A stretch of DNA of 64,000 bases from Micromonospora arida (GCF_003857035.1 NZ_QGSY01000164.1:1-64000), one strand, 5' to 3'; shown: positions 24,739-33,615, counted from the first letter of the stretch. Notes: generated by a model not told the origin, from the letters alone. Made by a program: numbers and translations.

Positions 24739-25602
24739 ATGAACGGGGACCCGGAGTACGCGCAGGAGTACGTCGACGTCGACGGTGGCCGGTTGGGTGT
24801 GCAGGTCTATCCGGAACCGGCCGGGGTGCCGGGCGCGCCGGTGGTCGTGATCTGGCCCGCGATGGGGGTCCGGGCCCGGTACTACCGGCCCTTCGCCGCC
24901 GCGCTGCGCGCCGCCGGACTGGCAGTGGTCGTGGCCGATCTGCGCGGCACCGGGGCGAGCACGCCGGCGCCGAGTCGGGCCGACCGGCACGGTTACGCCG
25001 AACTGGCCGACGACGTCGGCGCCGTCCTGGCCGCCCTCAAGCCACGTCTGGACGGACGCACCCGACTGCTTCTCGGGCACTCGCTCGGCGGACAGGCCGC
25101 GCTGCTGCACCTCGCACTGCACGGCAGCGGCGAGGTGGACGGGTTGGCGCTGGTGGCGGTCGGCATCCCGTACTGGCGGAGCTACCCGGGCCGTCGCGGC
25201 ATCGGCGTACTGCCCTACACCCAGGGAATCGCCGCCACGGCGGCCCTGCTCGGGGTCTGGCCGGGCTGGGGCTTCGGCGGTCGGCAGGCACGCGGCGTGA
25301 TCCGCGACTGGGCCCACACCGCGCGGACCGGCCGATTCCCCCGGCTCGACGGTACGGACACCGAGGCCGCCGTCCGCGCGGTGCGGACCCCGGTGCTGGC
25401 CGTCAGTGTGGACGACGACCAGTTCACCCCGCACGAGACCATGGACCACCTCTGCGCGAAGCTCGCCGACGCGCCGGTGACCCGGGAGCGGTACACAGTG
25501 GCCCAGGCCGGTACGACGTTGGACCACTTCACCTGGGTTCGCGCCAGCGTCCCGCTGGCGCGGCGGATCGCCGGCTTCGTCGGCGACCTGCCGCCCCGCT
25601 GA
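24739..25602 (+). CDS. Alpha/beta hydrolase (serine hydrolase)
   Basis: A 287-residue alpha/beta-fold hydrolase. The nucleophile elbow is GHSLGG, the oxyanion region lies near VVIWPAMGVRARYY, and ADLRGTGAS marks strand beta-4. A late VDDDQFTP supplies the likely catalytic acid, and TTLDHF the histidine. There is no signal peptide, so it acts inside the cell. It resembles the serine aminopeptidase S33/monoacylglycerol-lipase group that is annotated widely in actinobacteria. Substrate unknown. It probably forms a single-gene leaderless transcript. Confidence 0.8.
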   Translation: MNGDPEYAQEYVDVDGGRLGVQVYPEPAGVPGAPVVVIWPAMGVRARYYRPFAAALRAAGLAVVVADLRGTGASTPAPSRADRHGYAELADDVGAVLAALKPRLDGRTRLLLGHSLGGQAALLHLALHGSGEVDGLALVAVGIPYWRSYPGRRGIGVLPYTQGIAATAALLGVWPGWGFGGRQARGVIRDWAHTARTGRFPRLDGTDTEAAVRAVRTPVLAVSVDDDQFTPHETMDHLCAKLADAPVTRERYTVAQAGTTLDHFTWVRASVPLARRIAGFVGDLPPR

Positions 25603-25621
25603 GCCGTACCGGCCGGTCGGC

Positions 25622-25792
25622 TCACTCGTCCTGGTCCAGCGGCACCAGTTCACCGTCCCGCTCCACCTGGATCTCGGCGTGCTCCTTGCGGGGTGCGACC
25701 TCTGCGGTGTTCCGGTGCGGGTCGTTGTCGGGGTGCATGAGCACCGCGTCTGTTTTGGGGGTTTTCTCCCGGCTCTCGTCCGGCTGCGACAT
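25622..25792 (-). CDS. Small acidic protein of unknown function
   Basis: A 56-residue, strongly charged protein starting MSQPDESREKTPK and ending ELVPLDQDE. It has many D, E, K and R residues, no hydrophobic core and no cysteine, so it is probably disordered. The ATG at 25792 follows AGGGGAA at normal spacing. It is convergent with the alpha/beta hydrolase gene. I recognise no family. The clean ribosome binding site and the lower-GC codons (AAA, ACA), which chance open frames here would rarely use, argue that it is real. Confidence 0.6.
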   Translation of the reverse strand: MSQPDESREKTPKTDAVLMHPDNDPHRNTAEVAPRKEHAEIQVERDGELVPLDQDE

Positions 25793-25989
25793 CGCGTTCC
25801 CCTCTCGTCGGCGTCGCTCGGGATCTACCCACCACCGGGCGAACGACTCCTGCTCGGGGCAGGTCGACCCGCCGACGCCAGGGATGTCCGGTAGCGGCCC
25901 TCCACAGGGCGGATCGGCCCGCCCGGGGCGGGGTTAGCCGCCCGACCGGCGGGTAAGCCGCACCGCCCGACACGGCGGAAGGGGATCAC

Positions 25990-26616
25990 ATGTCCGAACG
26001 GCATACCGCACTGCGCTCGATGCACGATCTGGGCCTGGCGGCCTGGTTTGGCGGCTCCCTCATGGGTGCCTTCGGCGTCAACGGCGCAGCGGCGAAGATC
26101 AGCGACTCGACCCAGCGGCTCCCGGTCGCCTCGGCCGGATGGTCCAAGTGGACACCGGTCAACGCGGCCGCGATCGGCGCCCACCTGGCCGGCGCCGTCG
26201 GCGAGCTGGTGACCGAGAGCCCACGGGTGGCGGCCCAGTCCGGCGTCGCCCGGGCCAGCGCCATCAAGACCGCGTTGACGATCGGCGCGCTGGCGGTCAC
26301 CGGCTACAGCCGGTTGGTCGGCATGCGGCTGGAGAAGGCGGGCGGTCCGTCGGTGAGCGGTGCCACCGAGCCGAACCACCAGACGCCGTCCAGTGTGGCC
26401 TCGTCGCAGCGGCAGATGAAGCTGCTCCAGTGGGCCATTCCGGCGCTGACCGGGACCCTGGTCGTGGTCACCGCGTACATGGGTGAGCAGCAGAAGCCCG
26501 GCCAGGTGTTCCGCGGCATGCTCAGTCGCGCAGGTGGGATGAAGGGCGCCTCGAAGAGCATGATCAAAATGGGAATGAGCAACGGCAAGCGGCCGATGGC
26601 GATGGCCGGACGCTGA
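25990..26616 (+). CDS. Conserved actinobacterial membrane-associated protein
   Basis: A 208-residue protein of unknown function. Hydrophobic segments lie at about 13-32 (LGLAAWFGGSLMGAFG), 59-75, 90-105 and 148-164. It is alanine- and glycine-rich, and the last 35 residues are basic and methionine-rich (SMIKMGMSNGKRPMAMAGR). The opening MHDLGLAAWFGGSLMG is a pattern I have seen in many hypothetical proteins of high-GC actinobacteria, but I cannot name a function. The ATG has GGAAGGGGA upstream. A strong hairpin follows the stop, so it is probably monocistronic. Confidence 0.75.
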   Translation: MSERHTALRSMHDLGLAAWFGGSLMGAFGVNGAAAKISDSTQRLPVASAGWSKWTPVNAAAIGAHLAGAVGELVTESPRVAAQSGVARASAIKTALTIGALAVTGYSRLVGMRLEKAGGPSVSGATEPNHQTPSSVASSQRQMKLLQWAIPALTGTLVVVTAYMGEQQKPGQVFRGMLSRAGGMKGASKSMIKMGMSNGKRPMAMAGR

Positions 26617-26621
26617 ACGTC

Positions 26622-26672
26622 GGGCCGGCCGGCGTCCCGCCGCCACCTCGACGGCGGGGCGCCGGCCGGCCC
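26622..26672 (+). terminator. Terminator hairpin
   Basis: GGGCCGGCCGGCG-T-CCCGCCG pairs with CGGCGGG-G-CGCCGGCCGGCCC around a 9-base loop, starting 6 bases after the stop at 26616. Confidence 0.75.
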
Positions 26673-26813
26673 TACGCGCGCACCGAAGGGATGACGGGTC
26701 CCACGCGCGGCGGCGTGCCGGCGACATGTCGTACGCCGCACTCGGGCGGGCGGTCCCGGCCCGAGGACGGCACATCGTCCGCCGCTGGCGGCGGACCGAC
26801 GAGCGGGGTGGCC

Positions 26814-27185
26814 ATGACGGCGCACAAGGGACGCAGCGGGGACAACGACCGGCTGGAGCCGGAGGCGACCAAGCCGTGGGGCACCGGCGACGGCTTCGAC
26901 GCCGACGCGCCCTGGGGCACGGCCGACGACTCGCCGATGGACGAGGGCAGCGAGGAGACCGCGGTGCCCGAGGGACGGCGCGGCGAGCGACGCGCCGGTG
27001 CTCCGGCGGGTCGGTCGGACCCGGCGGGACGACACGGCTTCGGCTCCGTCGAGCCGACCCGTACGACGATGGCCGGATCGGGTGGGGCACCCGATCCCGC
27101 CCCCAGCGGCCGGAGCTTCCCCGACGACGCGGACATCGGCGAGTCGACCCAGGACGCCCTGCGCAGCCGGGGACGACGGTCCTGA
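26814..27185 (+). CDS. Disordered hydrophilic protein of unknown function
   Basis: A 123-residue protein rich in G, D, E, R and P with almost no hydrophobic stretch. It contains two short echoes, KPWGTGDGF and APWGTADDS, and ends in DALRSRGRRS. I chose the ATG at 26814 because GGGGTGG precedes it. The frame is open to 26691, but the extra part looks non-coding. It is probably intrinsically disordered. No family is recognised, and the gene could be lineage-specific. Confidence 0.5.
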   Translation: MTAHKGRSGDNDRLEPEATKPWGTGDGFDADAPWGTADDSPMDEGSEETAVPEGRRGERRAGAPAGRSDPAGRHGFGSVEPTRTTMAGSGGAPDPAPSGRSFPDDADIGESTQDALRSRGRRS

Positions 27186-27221
27186 GCTGACCGGCGCCCG
27201 ACCGGGTGGCACGTGCCGCGA

Positions 27222-28127
27222 TCAGCCGGTCGCCGGGACGGCCTGCTCGACGACCATCGTCTCGGCGAGCAGTTGCGCCAGCCGGGTGGCGTCGCGCTGG
27301 GCCTGCCCGGCGCAGCAGTTGTTGAACAGCACGTGCAGCTCGTCGGGGAGATCGGCGAACTCGGCCAGCCGTCCGGCCCAGTGCCGGAGCTCGTCCTCGG
27401 CGTACGCGTAGCGGAACTTCTCCTGCTTGTCACCCTCGCCCCAGGCGTCGCTGTGACCGTGGAACCGGACGATCGCCGGTTCCGCCGTCATGGTCAGGAT
27501 CGGTGGCACCGACGACGGGTGCCCCTGTGGCATGTCGACGCAGACCAGGGACAGGTCGTGGGCGCGTAGCAGGTCCAGAGTGTCCGCCGCGGCGTCGTCG
27601 TCCAACCAGGAGCCGTGCCGCAGCTCCACAGCGACCCGCCACGGCCGGCAGCGCTGCGCCAGCTCGACGATCCGGCGTTCGGCCGCGGGGCTGCGCACCA
27701 GCCACGGCGGGAACTGCAACATCACCACACCGAGCTTGCCCGCCGCCGCGATCGGGTCGAGGGCCGCGCGGAACCGGGCCCACAGCTCGTCGTACGCCGG
27801 CTCCGGCAGGTCCCGGCGGCGGATCCGGCTCGGGCCGCTGGCCGGTCGCAGGTCCCGGGGCAGCACGGCGACCGGTGTCGGGTGACCGGTGAAGAGGCTG
27901 AACGCCTTGACGTCGAAGGTGAAGTCGTCAGGTGTGGCGTCCACCCAGCCCTGAGTCGTCTCCGGCACCGGGACGGCGTAGTAGGACGTGTCCACCTCGA
28001 CCATCGGGAACTGGCTGGCGTAGAAGCCCAGTCGACGGGCCGGTGTGCTGGCCGAGCGCGGGTACCACCCGGAGCGCAGCAGGGACTGGTCCGCCCAGGA
28101 CGACGTGCCCACCTTAATCACAGCCAT
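27222..28127 (-). CDS. DUF72 (YecE-like) TIM-barrel protein
   Basis: A 301-residue DUF72 protein. The family start is KVGTSSWADQSLLRSGWYP, with the conserved SSW-D. FEVDTSYYAVP-like residues (VEVDTSYYAVP) follow, then VVMLQFPPWLV, VAVELRHGSW, IVRFHGHSDAWG and a terminal LFNNCCAGQAQRDA. All of these are classic family blocks. The fold is a TIM barrel, and the biochemical role is unknown for the whole family. I start at ATG 28127 because the longer frame adds an arginine-rich non-family stretch. It is divergent from the DinB-fold gene. Confidence 0.88.
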   Translation of the reverse strand: MAVIKVGTSSWADQSLLRSGWYPRSASTPARRLGFYASQFPMVEVDTSYYAVPVPETTQGWVDATPDDFTFDVKAFSLFTGHPTPVAVLPRDLRPASGPSRIRRRDLPEPAYDELWARFRAALDPIAAAGKLGVVMLQFPPWLVRSPAAERRIVELAQRCRPWRVAVELRHGSWLDDDAAADTLDLLRAHDLSLVCVDMPQGHPSSVPPILTMTAEPAIVRFHGHSDAWGEGDKQEKFRYAYAEDELRHWAGRLAEFADLPDELHVLFNNCCAGQAQRDATRLAQLLAETMVVEQAVPATG

Positions 28128-28261
28128 GTCATTCAGTGGACCGCCACCGGCGCGGATCGGCAACCGCTGGAGGGTCTTCCGCCGACGCCGTGCGATGACC
28201 GGAAAGTGTCGGTGCCTCGCCCTACGGTGGCCTCGGATGGACATCAACGAGGGGTGGCGGC

Positions 28262-28765
28262 ATGACCAGCACTGAGCAGCTCACCGGCGAGCGCACCGAT
28301 CTCTTGCAGGCGCTCCGCGGGCACCGCGGGTTCCTCCTGCAGACCGTCGACGGGCTCACCGACGAGCAGGCGGCCAGCCGCCCCACGGTCAGCGAGCTCT
28401 GCCTCGGCGGCCTCATCAAGCACGTGTCCGTCGTCGAGCACCGGTGGATGCTCTTCGCCGTCGGCGGCGCGGAGGCGATGGGCCGCGAGGAGATCGACTG
28501 GGTCGGTCAGTTCCAGATGTTGCCGGGCGAGACCCTCGCCGGGCTGGTCGGGCGCTTCCAGGAGGTGGCCGCCCAGACCGACGAGTTGGTCGCCACCCTC
28601 GACCTGGACGCGGCGCACCCGCTGCCGCAGGCGCCGTGGTTCGAGCCGGGGGCGAGTTGGACGGTCCGCCGGGTGCTGCTGCACCTGATCGCCGAGACGG
28701 CCCAGCACGCCGGGCACGCCGACATCCTGCGGGAGTCGATCGACGGCGCCAAGACGATGGGCTGA
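28262..28765 (+). CDS. DinB/DUF664-family protein
   Basis: A 167-residue four-helix-bundle protein of the DinB superfamily. The three metal-binding histidines are plausible in KHVSVVEHRW (first helix pair) and in HLIAETAQHAGHADILRE. In actinobacteria many relatives are mycothiol-dependent S-transferases or maleylpyruvate isomerase-like enzymes, so a thiol-transfer role is likely but unproved. GAGGGGTGG precedes the ATG. A TACGGT -10-like box lies at 28223-28228. The nearby gene on the other strand is DUF72. There is no operon partner. Confidence 0.8.
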   Translation: MTSTEQLTGERTDLLQALRGHRGFLLQTVDGLTDEQAASRPTVSELCLGGLIKHVSVVEHRWMLFAVGGAEAMGREEIDWVGQFQMLPGETLAGLVGRFQEVAAQTDELVATLDLDAAHPLPQAPWFEPGASWTVRRVLLHLIAETAQHAGHADILRESIDGAKTMG

Positions 28766-28808
28766 CTCCGACGTCGACCGTCGCCGGGCCGAGCGCTGCG
28801 GCACCGCC

Positions 28809-30866
28809 TCAGTGCAGGCGGTGCCGGCGTTCGGTGGTCCGGTCTCTCGCGTAGGCGTCGGAGTGGCCCCAACGGCCCGGGATGTCCAGCAGTTCCAGCC
28901 GACCGAACCCCTCCGGCACCGCCGGGTTCACCAACAGGTTGTCGCCGGTGGGTCGCAGGCCCAGCATGGTGCCGAGCAGCATCAGCATCGCTCCTGACGA
29001 CCACGCCTGCGGGCGGCAGCTCGTCGTCAACTGGACGGGGTAGGTCGTCAGGTCGCGCTCGTAGCCGGCGATCACTCCCGGCGTCGCGCCACCGAGCGTC
29101 TGCGCCATGTCGAAGATGCCGTCCGCGATTCGGGCCGCCTGCACGTCGAGGCGGTAGCGGCGCAACCCGGCGGCGATCAGCGCGTTGTCCGACGGCCACA
29201 CCGCGCCCAGGTGCGTGCCCACCGGGTTGTACGCACGCTGCCCGGTGGCGAACGTGCGTACTCCCCACCCGCTGAACAGTCGCGGCCCGACCAGGTGCTC
29301 GGCGACCGCCTCCGCACGGTCGTCCGCGACGATCCCGCTCCAGAGCAGATGCCCGATGTTGGAGGCCAACGCGTCGACCGGTTCGCCGTACGGGTCGAGC
29401 GCCAACGCGTAGTGCTCCCGGTGCGGCAGCCAGAAGTCCCGGTTGAAGCGCTCCTTCAGCGCTGCCGCCTCCCGTTCCAACCGGTCGGCGTACGCGGGGT
29501 CACCCCAGAACTCCCGGGCCAGCCGGGCGCCACGCCGCTTCGCGTCGTACGCGTAGCCCTGCAACTCGCAGGTGGCGCGGGGGAAGGCGGGTTGCCGACC
29601 GTGGGCGTCGACGATGGCGTCCGGGGAGTCCTTCCAGCACTGGTTGATCGTGCCGTCGCGCTCGTTGCGGCGCTGGTAACGCAGGTAGCCGTCCCCGGTC
29701 AGGTCGCCGTACTCGTCGATCCAGTCCAGCGCCATCCGGGCCGGGTGGCGCAGTTCGCGGACCAGGTCCGCGTCACCGGACCAGCGCTCATACTCGTCGA
29801 GCAGCACGACGAAGAGCGGGGTGGTGTCCGCCGCGCCGTAGTACAGCGCGCTCGTCCGGTCGCTGAACGCCCCCGTCTCGCCGTACCGGAGCTGGGCCAG
29901 GATCTTGCCGGGCTCCTCGTCCAGCGCGTCGTCGAGTTGGCCGCCCTGCATGAGCGCCAGCATCCGTAGCGTCGCGGGAGCCAGTTCGGGGGTGAAGGCC
30001 ATCGTCTGGAGGCAGGTGATCAGGGCGTCCCGTCCACACAACCCCATCGCCCACGGCAGACCACCGATCGGCACCCGCTCGCGGTACGACAGCGGCCTGT
30101 AGCGCAGCGCCGCCAGGTCCGCGAGGCTGCCCTGGTAGAGCTCCTCCAGGCCCTTGCGTTCGGCCACCAGCTGCGGTGCCCGGTCCAGCCACTGCACCAG
30201 GTCCTCCTCCATTCCCGTCCGCACAATCTGCTGGTGCGACTGGAGGTCGGCGCGGAGATCCCGGCCGTCCTCGCCGCCCATGGTCACGCTGACGTGCAGG
30301 TCGGTCTCCCACTTGCCGTCGGGTGCGATCCGGATCTGGAACGTCATCCCCCGCTCGTCCACCTCGGCGGGGACGGTGCTGCGCACTGTGGTCTCCCGGA
30401 CGAACCGGTCCCGCTGGTAGCGCAGCACGAGTTGCTGGTTCGCCGAGTCGGCGCTGACCTCGACGGCCCGCTGCCGGAGCTGCCCGACCTCGACGATGTC
30501 GGTGAAGTCGCTGGCCATCTCCACCCGGACGGTGAACTCGGCGGGCTGCGACGAGTGGTTGAGCACTGTGATGTTCTCGTGGAAGCAGTCGTGCACCGAG
30601 CGGTGCCTGATGATCGACACGTCGGCGTCGACGTAGTGACTCGCCGCACCGGGGACCAGGAAGAACCGGGTTTCGAAGTAGGTGAGGTCGTCGCGGGAGA
30701 GCGCGTTGATCCGTTCACCGTCGATCCTGAGCACCCAGTGGGACAGGAACCGGGTGTCGTACGCGAAGAGTCCGAGCGGGGCCTGCGGATCGGTCTCGAT
30801 GTCGCCCTGGGCGTCGCTGATCGCGAACAGGTTGCCGGCGATGACGTGCACCAGTTCCTGCTTCAC
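28809..30866 (-). CDS. Glycogen-debranching-type glucosidase
   Basis: A 685-residue protein. The N-terminal domain (about 1-220, beginning KQELVHVIAGNLFAISDAQG) matches the debranching-enzyme N-terminal domain. The C-terminal part is an (alpha/alpha)6-barrel of the GH15/GH63/amylo-alpha-1,6-glucosidase type. Barrel motifs include GGLPWAMGLCGRDALIT, with an acidic GRD, and NQCWKDSPDA, with the expected W-K-D-S. Near the end are AVWPSDNALIAAGLRRY and CRPQAWSSGA. It has no signal peptide, so it acts in the cytosol, probably on alpha-glucans or trehalose-linked metabolism. Its ATG overlaps the end of the SCP2 gene as ATGA. Confidence 0.82.
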   Translation of the reverse strand: MKQELVHVIAGNLFAISDAQGDIETDPQAPLGLFAYDTRFLSHWVLRIDGERINALSRDDLTYFETRFFLVPGAASHYVDADVSIIRHRSVHDCFHENITVLNHSSQPAEFTVRVEMASDFTDIVEVGQLRQRAVEVSADSANQQLVLRYQRDRFVRETTVRSTVPAEVDERGMTFQIRIAPDGKWETDLHVSVTMGGEDGRDLRADLQSHQQIVRTGMEEDLVQWLDRAPQLVAERKGLEELYQGSLADLAALRYRPLSYRERVPIGGLPWAMGLCGRDALITCLQTMAFTPELAPATLRMLALMQGGQLDDALDEEPGKILAQLRYGETGAFSDRTSALYYGAADTTPLFVVLLDEYERWSGDADLVRELRHPARMALDWIDEYGDLTGDGYLRYQRRNERDGTINQCWKDSPDAIVDAHGRQPAFPRATCELQGYAYDAKRRGARLAREFWGDPAYADRLEREAAALKERFNRDFWLPHREHYALALDPYGEPVDALASNIGHLLWSGIVADDRAEAVAEHLVGPRLFSGWGVRTFATGQRAYNPVGTHLGAVWPSDNALIAAGLRRYRLDVQAARIADGIFDMAQTLGGATPGVIAGYERDLTTYPVQLTTSCRPQAWSSGAMLMLLGTMLGLRPTGDNLLVNPAVPEGFGRLELLDIPGRWGHSDAYARDRTTERRHRLH

Positions 30867-31270
30867 GACCGCTCATTCCGAGCGGCCGTCGCGGTCCGGC
30901 CAACCAACGCGGCCCGGCCCAGCTCGCGCGGGTGGCGGGCGCCGTCCGGCCCGGAGAAGATCCGCCGCAGCAGCATCAGCAGTTGCATGTTGCCCTGCAC
31001 GGTCAGCTCGTTGCGCAGCAAGCCCGCGCCGGGGTGCAACTCGCCGCGGATCATCCGGTCGAAGACCGGCCGGTCGGCCCGCACCACCAGGTCGGCGTCG
31101 TCGGCCGAGCGGGTCACCCGGACCTGTTGGTCGGCGATGGTCAGGTACCAGTGGTCGGTGCTGCCGTCGTCGCGGACGTCCAGCCGGAGCGTTCCCACTG
31201 TGGTCTCCGGCAGGTCGGGCCGCCGACCGGTGTCGAGCTGTCGCAGGTACTGCTCCGCCGTTGCCCCCAT
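30863..31270 (-). CDS. SCP2 sterol-transfer-fold protein
   Basis: A 135-residue protein with the SCP2 lipid-binding fold. It has YLTIADQQVRVTRSADDADLVVRAD, then the conserved FDRMIRGELHPGAGLLRNELTVQGN, where the last glycine-rich turn precedes the final helix. Such domains bind hydrophobic ligands or accompany mycothiol-dependent enzymes. AGGGGA precedes the ATG at 31270. The stop overlaps the glucosidase start, so the two are coupled. The functional link between lipid-fold and sugar enzyme is unclear. Confidence 0.78.
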   Translation of the reverse strand: MGATAEQYLRQLDTGRRPDLPETTVGTLRLDVRDDGSTDHWYLTIADQQVRVTRSADDADLVVRADRPVFDRMIRGELHPGAGLLRNELTVQGNMQLLMLLRRIFSGPDGARHPRELGRAALVGRTATAARNERS

Positions 31271-31312
31271 CGGGTCCCCTCCCCCACGGTTTCCCGCAGG
31301 ATCACCCGCTTC

Positions 31313-31333
31313 GGGGTGAGCCCGGTTCACCCC
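31313..31333. promoter_or_regulatory. Inverted repeat in divergent promoter
   Basis: GGGGTGA-7 bases-TCACCCC, placed between the divergent SCP2 and alcohol dehydrogenase genes. An operator for a dimeric repressor is the simplest reading. Confidence 0.35.
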
Positions 31334-31432
31334 AAACAGGTGAGGTGCCAGATCTGCCGTGGTGTCGGCTCGTTTGCTCTGGGACGAGGTGGGCAGGCCA
31401 GTGGTTCAGCCGAGACGGACGGGAGCACCGGT

Positions 31433-32479
31433 ATGCGGGCGCTGCAGTTGCGGGAGTGGAAGTCGGAACCGGAGCTGGTCGAGGTTCCCGATCCGACACC
31501 GGGGCCGGGTCAGGTGGTGGTCCGGATCGGCGGTGCCGGCGCCTGCCATTCCGACCTGCACCTGATGGACGAGTTTGAGCCCGGCAGCATGCCCTGGAAC
31601 CCACCTTTCACCCTCGGGCACGAGAACGCCGGCTGGGTGCACGCCCTCGGCGCCGGGGTGACCGGGCTGTCCGTCGGCCAACCGGTCGCCGTCTTCGGCG
31701 CGTGGGGCTGCGGCACCTGCGCCCGATGCCGGGTCGGGATCGACCCGTACTGCGAGAACCCGTCCGCTGCGCCGGTACCGAGCGGCGGCGGCGGGCTCGG
31801 ACTGGACGGCGGCATGGCCGAGTTCGAACTGGTCCCGGACGCGCGGCACGTCGTGCCTCTTCCGGAGGGTCTGGATCCGGTACAGGCCGCACCGCTGACC
31901 GACGCGGGGCTCACCCCGTACCACGCCATCCGGCGCTCCTGGCCGAAGCTGCCGCCGGGCAGCACGGCCGTGGTGATCGGAGTCGGCGGTCTGGGGCATG
32001 TGGGTGTGCAGATCCTCAAGGCCACCACAGCCGCCCGAGTGATCGCCGTGGACACCCGGGCTGAGGCGCTGCAGCTGGCCGAGGAGTGCGGCGCCGAGCG
32101 CACCGTGACCTCCGGACCGACCGCCGCCGAGGAGATCCGGGACGCCACCGGAGGGCGGGGCGCCGACGTGGTGCTGGACTTCGTCGGCACGGACACCACC
32201 CTGGCGCTCGGCGTGGCGGCGGCCCGCACCGTGGGCGACCTGACCATCGTGGGGATCGGCGGCGGCACCGTGGGGGTGTCGTTCTTCTCCGTGCCCTACG
32301 AGGTGAGTATCGCGACCACCTACTGGGGCAGCCGCCCCGAGCTGGTGGAGGTGCTCGACCTGGGTGCCCGGGGCCTGGTCCGTCCGAAGACCACCACCTT
32401 CGCGCTGGGCGACGCTCTGGACGCGTACCGCCAGTTGCGCGACGGGACCCTGGAGGGCCGGGCGGTGATCGTGCCGTGA
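31433..32479 (+). CDS. Zinc-dependent alcohol dehydrogenase
   Basis: A 348-residue medium-chain dehydrogenase. The catalytic zinc ligands are in ACHSDLH (Cys) and GHENAG (His, Glu). The structural zinc site is GCGTCARCRVGIDPYC with four cysteines. The NAD(P) loop is VIGVGGLGHVG, followed by VIAVDTR with an aspartate that favours NAD over NADP. The length is standard. GGGAG lies eight bases before the ATG at 31433. The frame is open far upstream, but family homology begins at MRALQL. It oxidises alcohols or reduces aldehydes; the exact substrate is unknown. It is convergent with a DinB-fold gene. Confidence 0.88.
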   Translation: MRALQLREWKSEPELVEVPDPTPGPGQVVVRIGGAGACHSDLHLMDEFEPGSMPWNPPFTLGHENAGWVHALGAGVTGLSVGQPVAVFGAWGCGTCARCRVGIDPYCENPSAAPVPSGGGGLGLDGGMAEFELVPDARHVVPLPEGLDPVQAAPLTDAGLTPYHAIRRSWPKLPPGSTAVVIGVGGLGHVGVQILKATTAARVIAVDTRAEALQLAEECGAERTVTSGPTAAEEIRDATGGRGADVVLDFVGTDTTLALGVAAARTVGDLTIVGIGGGTVGVSFFSVPYEVSIATTYWGSRPELVEVLDLGARGLVRPKTTTFALGDALDAYRQLRDGTLEGRAVIVP

Positions 32480-32488
32480 GCCCGGCGG

Positions 32489-32998
32489 TCAGTCGGCCTG
32501 GATGAGGCCGCGCACGTAGGCGGCCTGGCCGACGTGTTGCAGGTCGTCGTCGACGATGCTGACCAACCGGACGCCGAGGGTGACCGGCGGGTCCCACGTT
32601 TCGTCGACCACGCGGTCCAGGTCCGCCGGGCCCAGGCCGGCCAGGAAGCTTCCGGTACGCGCCGCGACCGCCTGGTAGTAGTCGATCAGCGCCTGCGCGC
32701 TCTCCGGCCGCACCGCGGCGACCTGAGCGGGCGAGTGCCCGTAGCCGGTGTTGTCGGGGTCGGCGGCGAGCCCGAACCGACCCGCCCAGTCGCCGCTCAC
32801 CCAGATCTGCTCGGCGTCGAGCAGGTCGGCGACGTGGTGGTCCTGCACCCGCGTGAGGTGCCAGACCAGCCATCCGACCGAGTTGGCGCCCGGCACGGGC
32901 TGGTGGCGCAGTTGCTCGGGGCTGAGGCCGTCGACGGCCGCGCGGACGAGGTCGGGCAGCCGGTCGTACGCCTCGGTCAGCAGGTCACTCACGTCCAC
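32489..32998 (-). CDS. DinB-fold (DUF664-like) protein
   Basis: A 169-residue DinB-superfamily protein, distinct from the one at 28.3 kb. The helical bundle starts VSDLLTEAYDRLPDLV. The metal ligands are plausible at WLVWHLTRVQDHH and in the late DDDLQHVGQAAYVRG. A role as a mycothiol-dependent or other thiol transferase is possible. The GTG at 32998 follows AGGAAGG. The open frame extends upstream to 33580, but that part lies antisense to the 2H phosphoesterase gene and is not coding. Confidence 0.78.
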   Translation of the reverse strand: MDVSDLLTEAYDRLPDLVRAAVDGLSPEQLRHQPVPGANSVGWLVWHLTRVQDHHVADLLDAEQIWVSGDWAGRFGLAADPDNTGYGHSPAQVAAVRPESAQALIDYYQAVAARTGSFLAGLGPADLDRVVDETWDPPVTLGVRLVSIVDDDLQHVGQAAYVRGLIQAD

Positions 32999-33064
32999 GG
33001 GTACGCCTTCCTGGTCGGTTTCCGAACAGGTACCGCCGGACCAGGGCGCGCAAACCTCGGCCGC

Positions 33065-33070
33065 TACGGT
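33065..33070 (+). promoter_or_regulatory. -10 box for leaderless 2H phosphoesterase gene
   Basis: TACGGT lies 6 bases before the ATG at 33077, with no Shine-Dalgarno between. This matches the other probable leaderless promoters in the window. Confidence 0.4.
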
Positions 33071-33076
33071 GATCGA

Positions 33077-33592
33077 ATGGTCGCCGCGGTGGAGTTGTAC
33101 CTGGACCCGGACGCCACCCGCCGAATCCGGGTGCTCTGGGACGCGCTGGAGGCCGAGGGGGTGCAGAGCATGCGCTCGCTGCTGGAGCAGCGCCACCGTC
33201 CGCACGTCTCGCTCATGGTGGCGCCCCGCTTCGACCCGGAGCAGGTCGCCGAGGCGCTGAAAGGGACGGTGGTGGCCGCCCCACTGCGGCTCGACTTCCA
33301 GCACGCCGGCCAGTTCGTCGGTCGGGTCCTCTGGCTCGGCCCGGCGCCCACCCCGGAGTTGCTGGCGCACCACCGGCTGGTGCACGACCGGCTCACCGCC
33401 GCCGGCATCGCCCTCGCCGAGCACTACCAGCCGGGGCGGTGGGTGCCGCACTGCACGCTCTCCATGCGGGTGCCGAACACGCTGATGGCCGCCGCGGTGC
33501 GCCGCTGCCTGGAGGTGTTGCCGCTGGCCGCGACAGTGGTCGGCGCGGCGCTCACCGACCACGCGCGCGGCATCGCCCACCCGCTGCCTTGA
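33077..33592 (+). CDS. 2'-5' RNA ligase / 2H phosphoesterase family protein
   Basis: A 171-residue member of the 2H phosphoesterase superfamily. The two signature motifs are visible as RPHVSLMV (HVS) and VPHCTLSM (HCT), about 80 residues apart, as expected for the two catalytic histidines. Relatives act as RNA ligases or cyclic phosphodiesterases on 2',5' or 2',3' cyclic phosphates. The mRNA is probably leaderless. The gene is divergent from a DinB-fold gene and followed by a clean hairpin. The physiological substrate is unknown. Confidence 0.82.
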   Translation: MVAAVELYLDPDATRRIRVLWDALEAEGVQSMRSLLEQRHRPHVSLMVAPRFDPEQVAEALKGTVVAAPLRLDFQHAGQFVGRVLWLGPAPTPELLAHHRLVHDRLTAAGIALAEHYQPGRWVPHCTLSMRVPNTLMAAAVRRCLEVLPLAATVVGAALTDHARGIAHPLP

Positions 33593-33594
33593 CC

Positions 33595-33615
33595 ACGCCT
33601 CGACCGTCGAGGCGT
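33595..33615 (+). terminator. Terminator hairpin
   Basis: ACGCCTCGA, loop CCG, TCGAGGCGT: a perfect 9-bp stem starting 3 bases after the stop of the 2H phosphoesterase gene. Confidence 0.65.
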
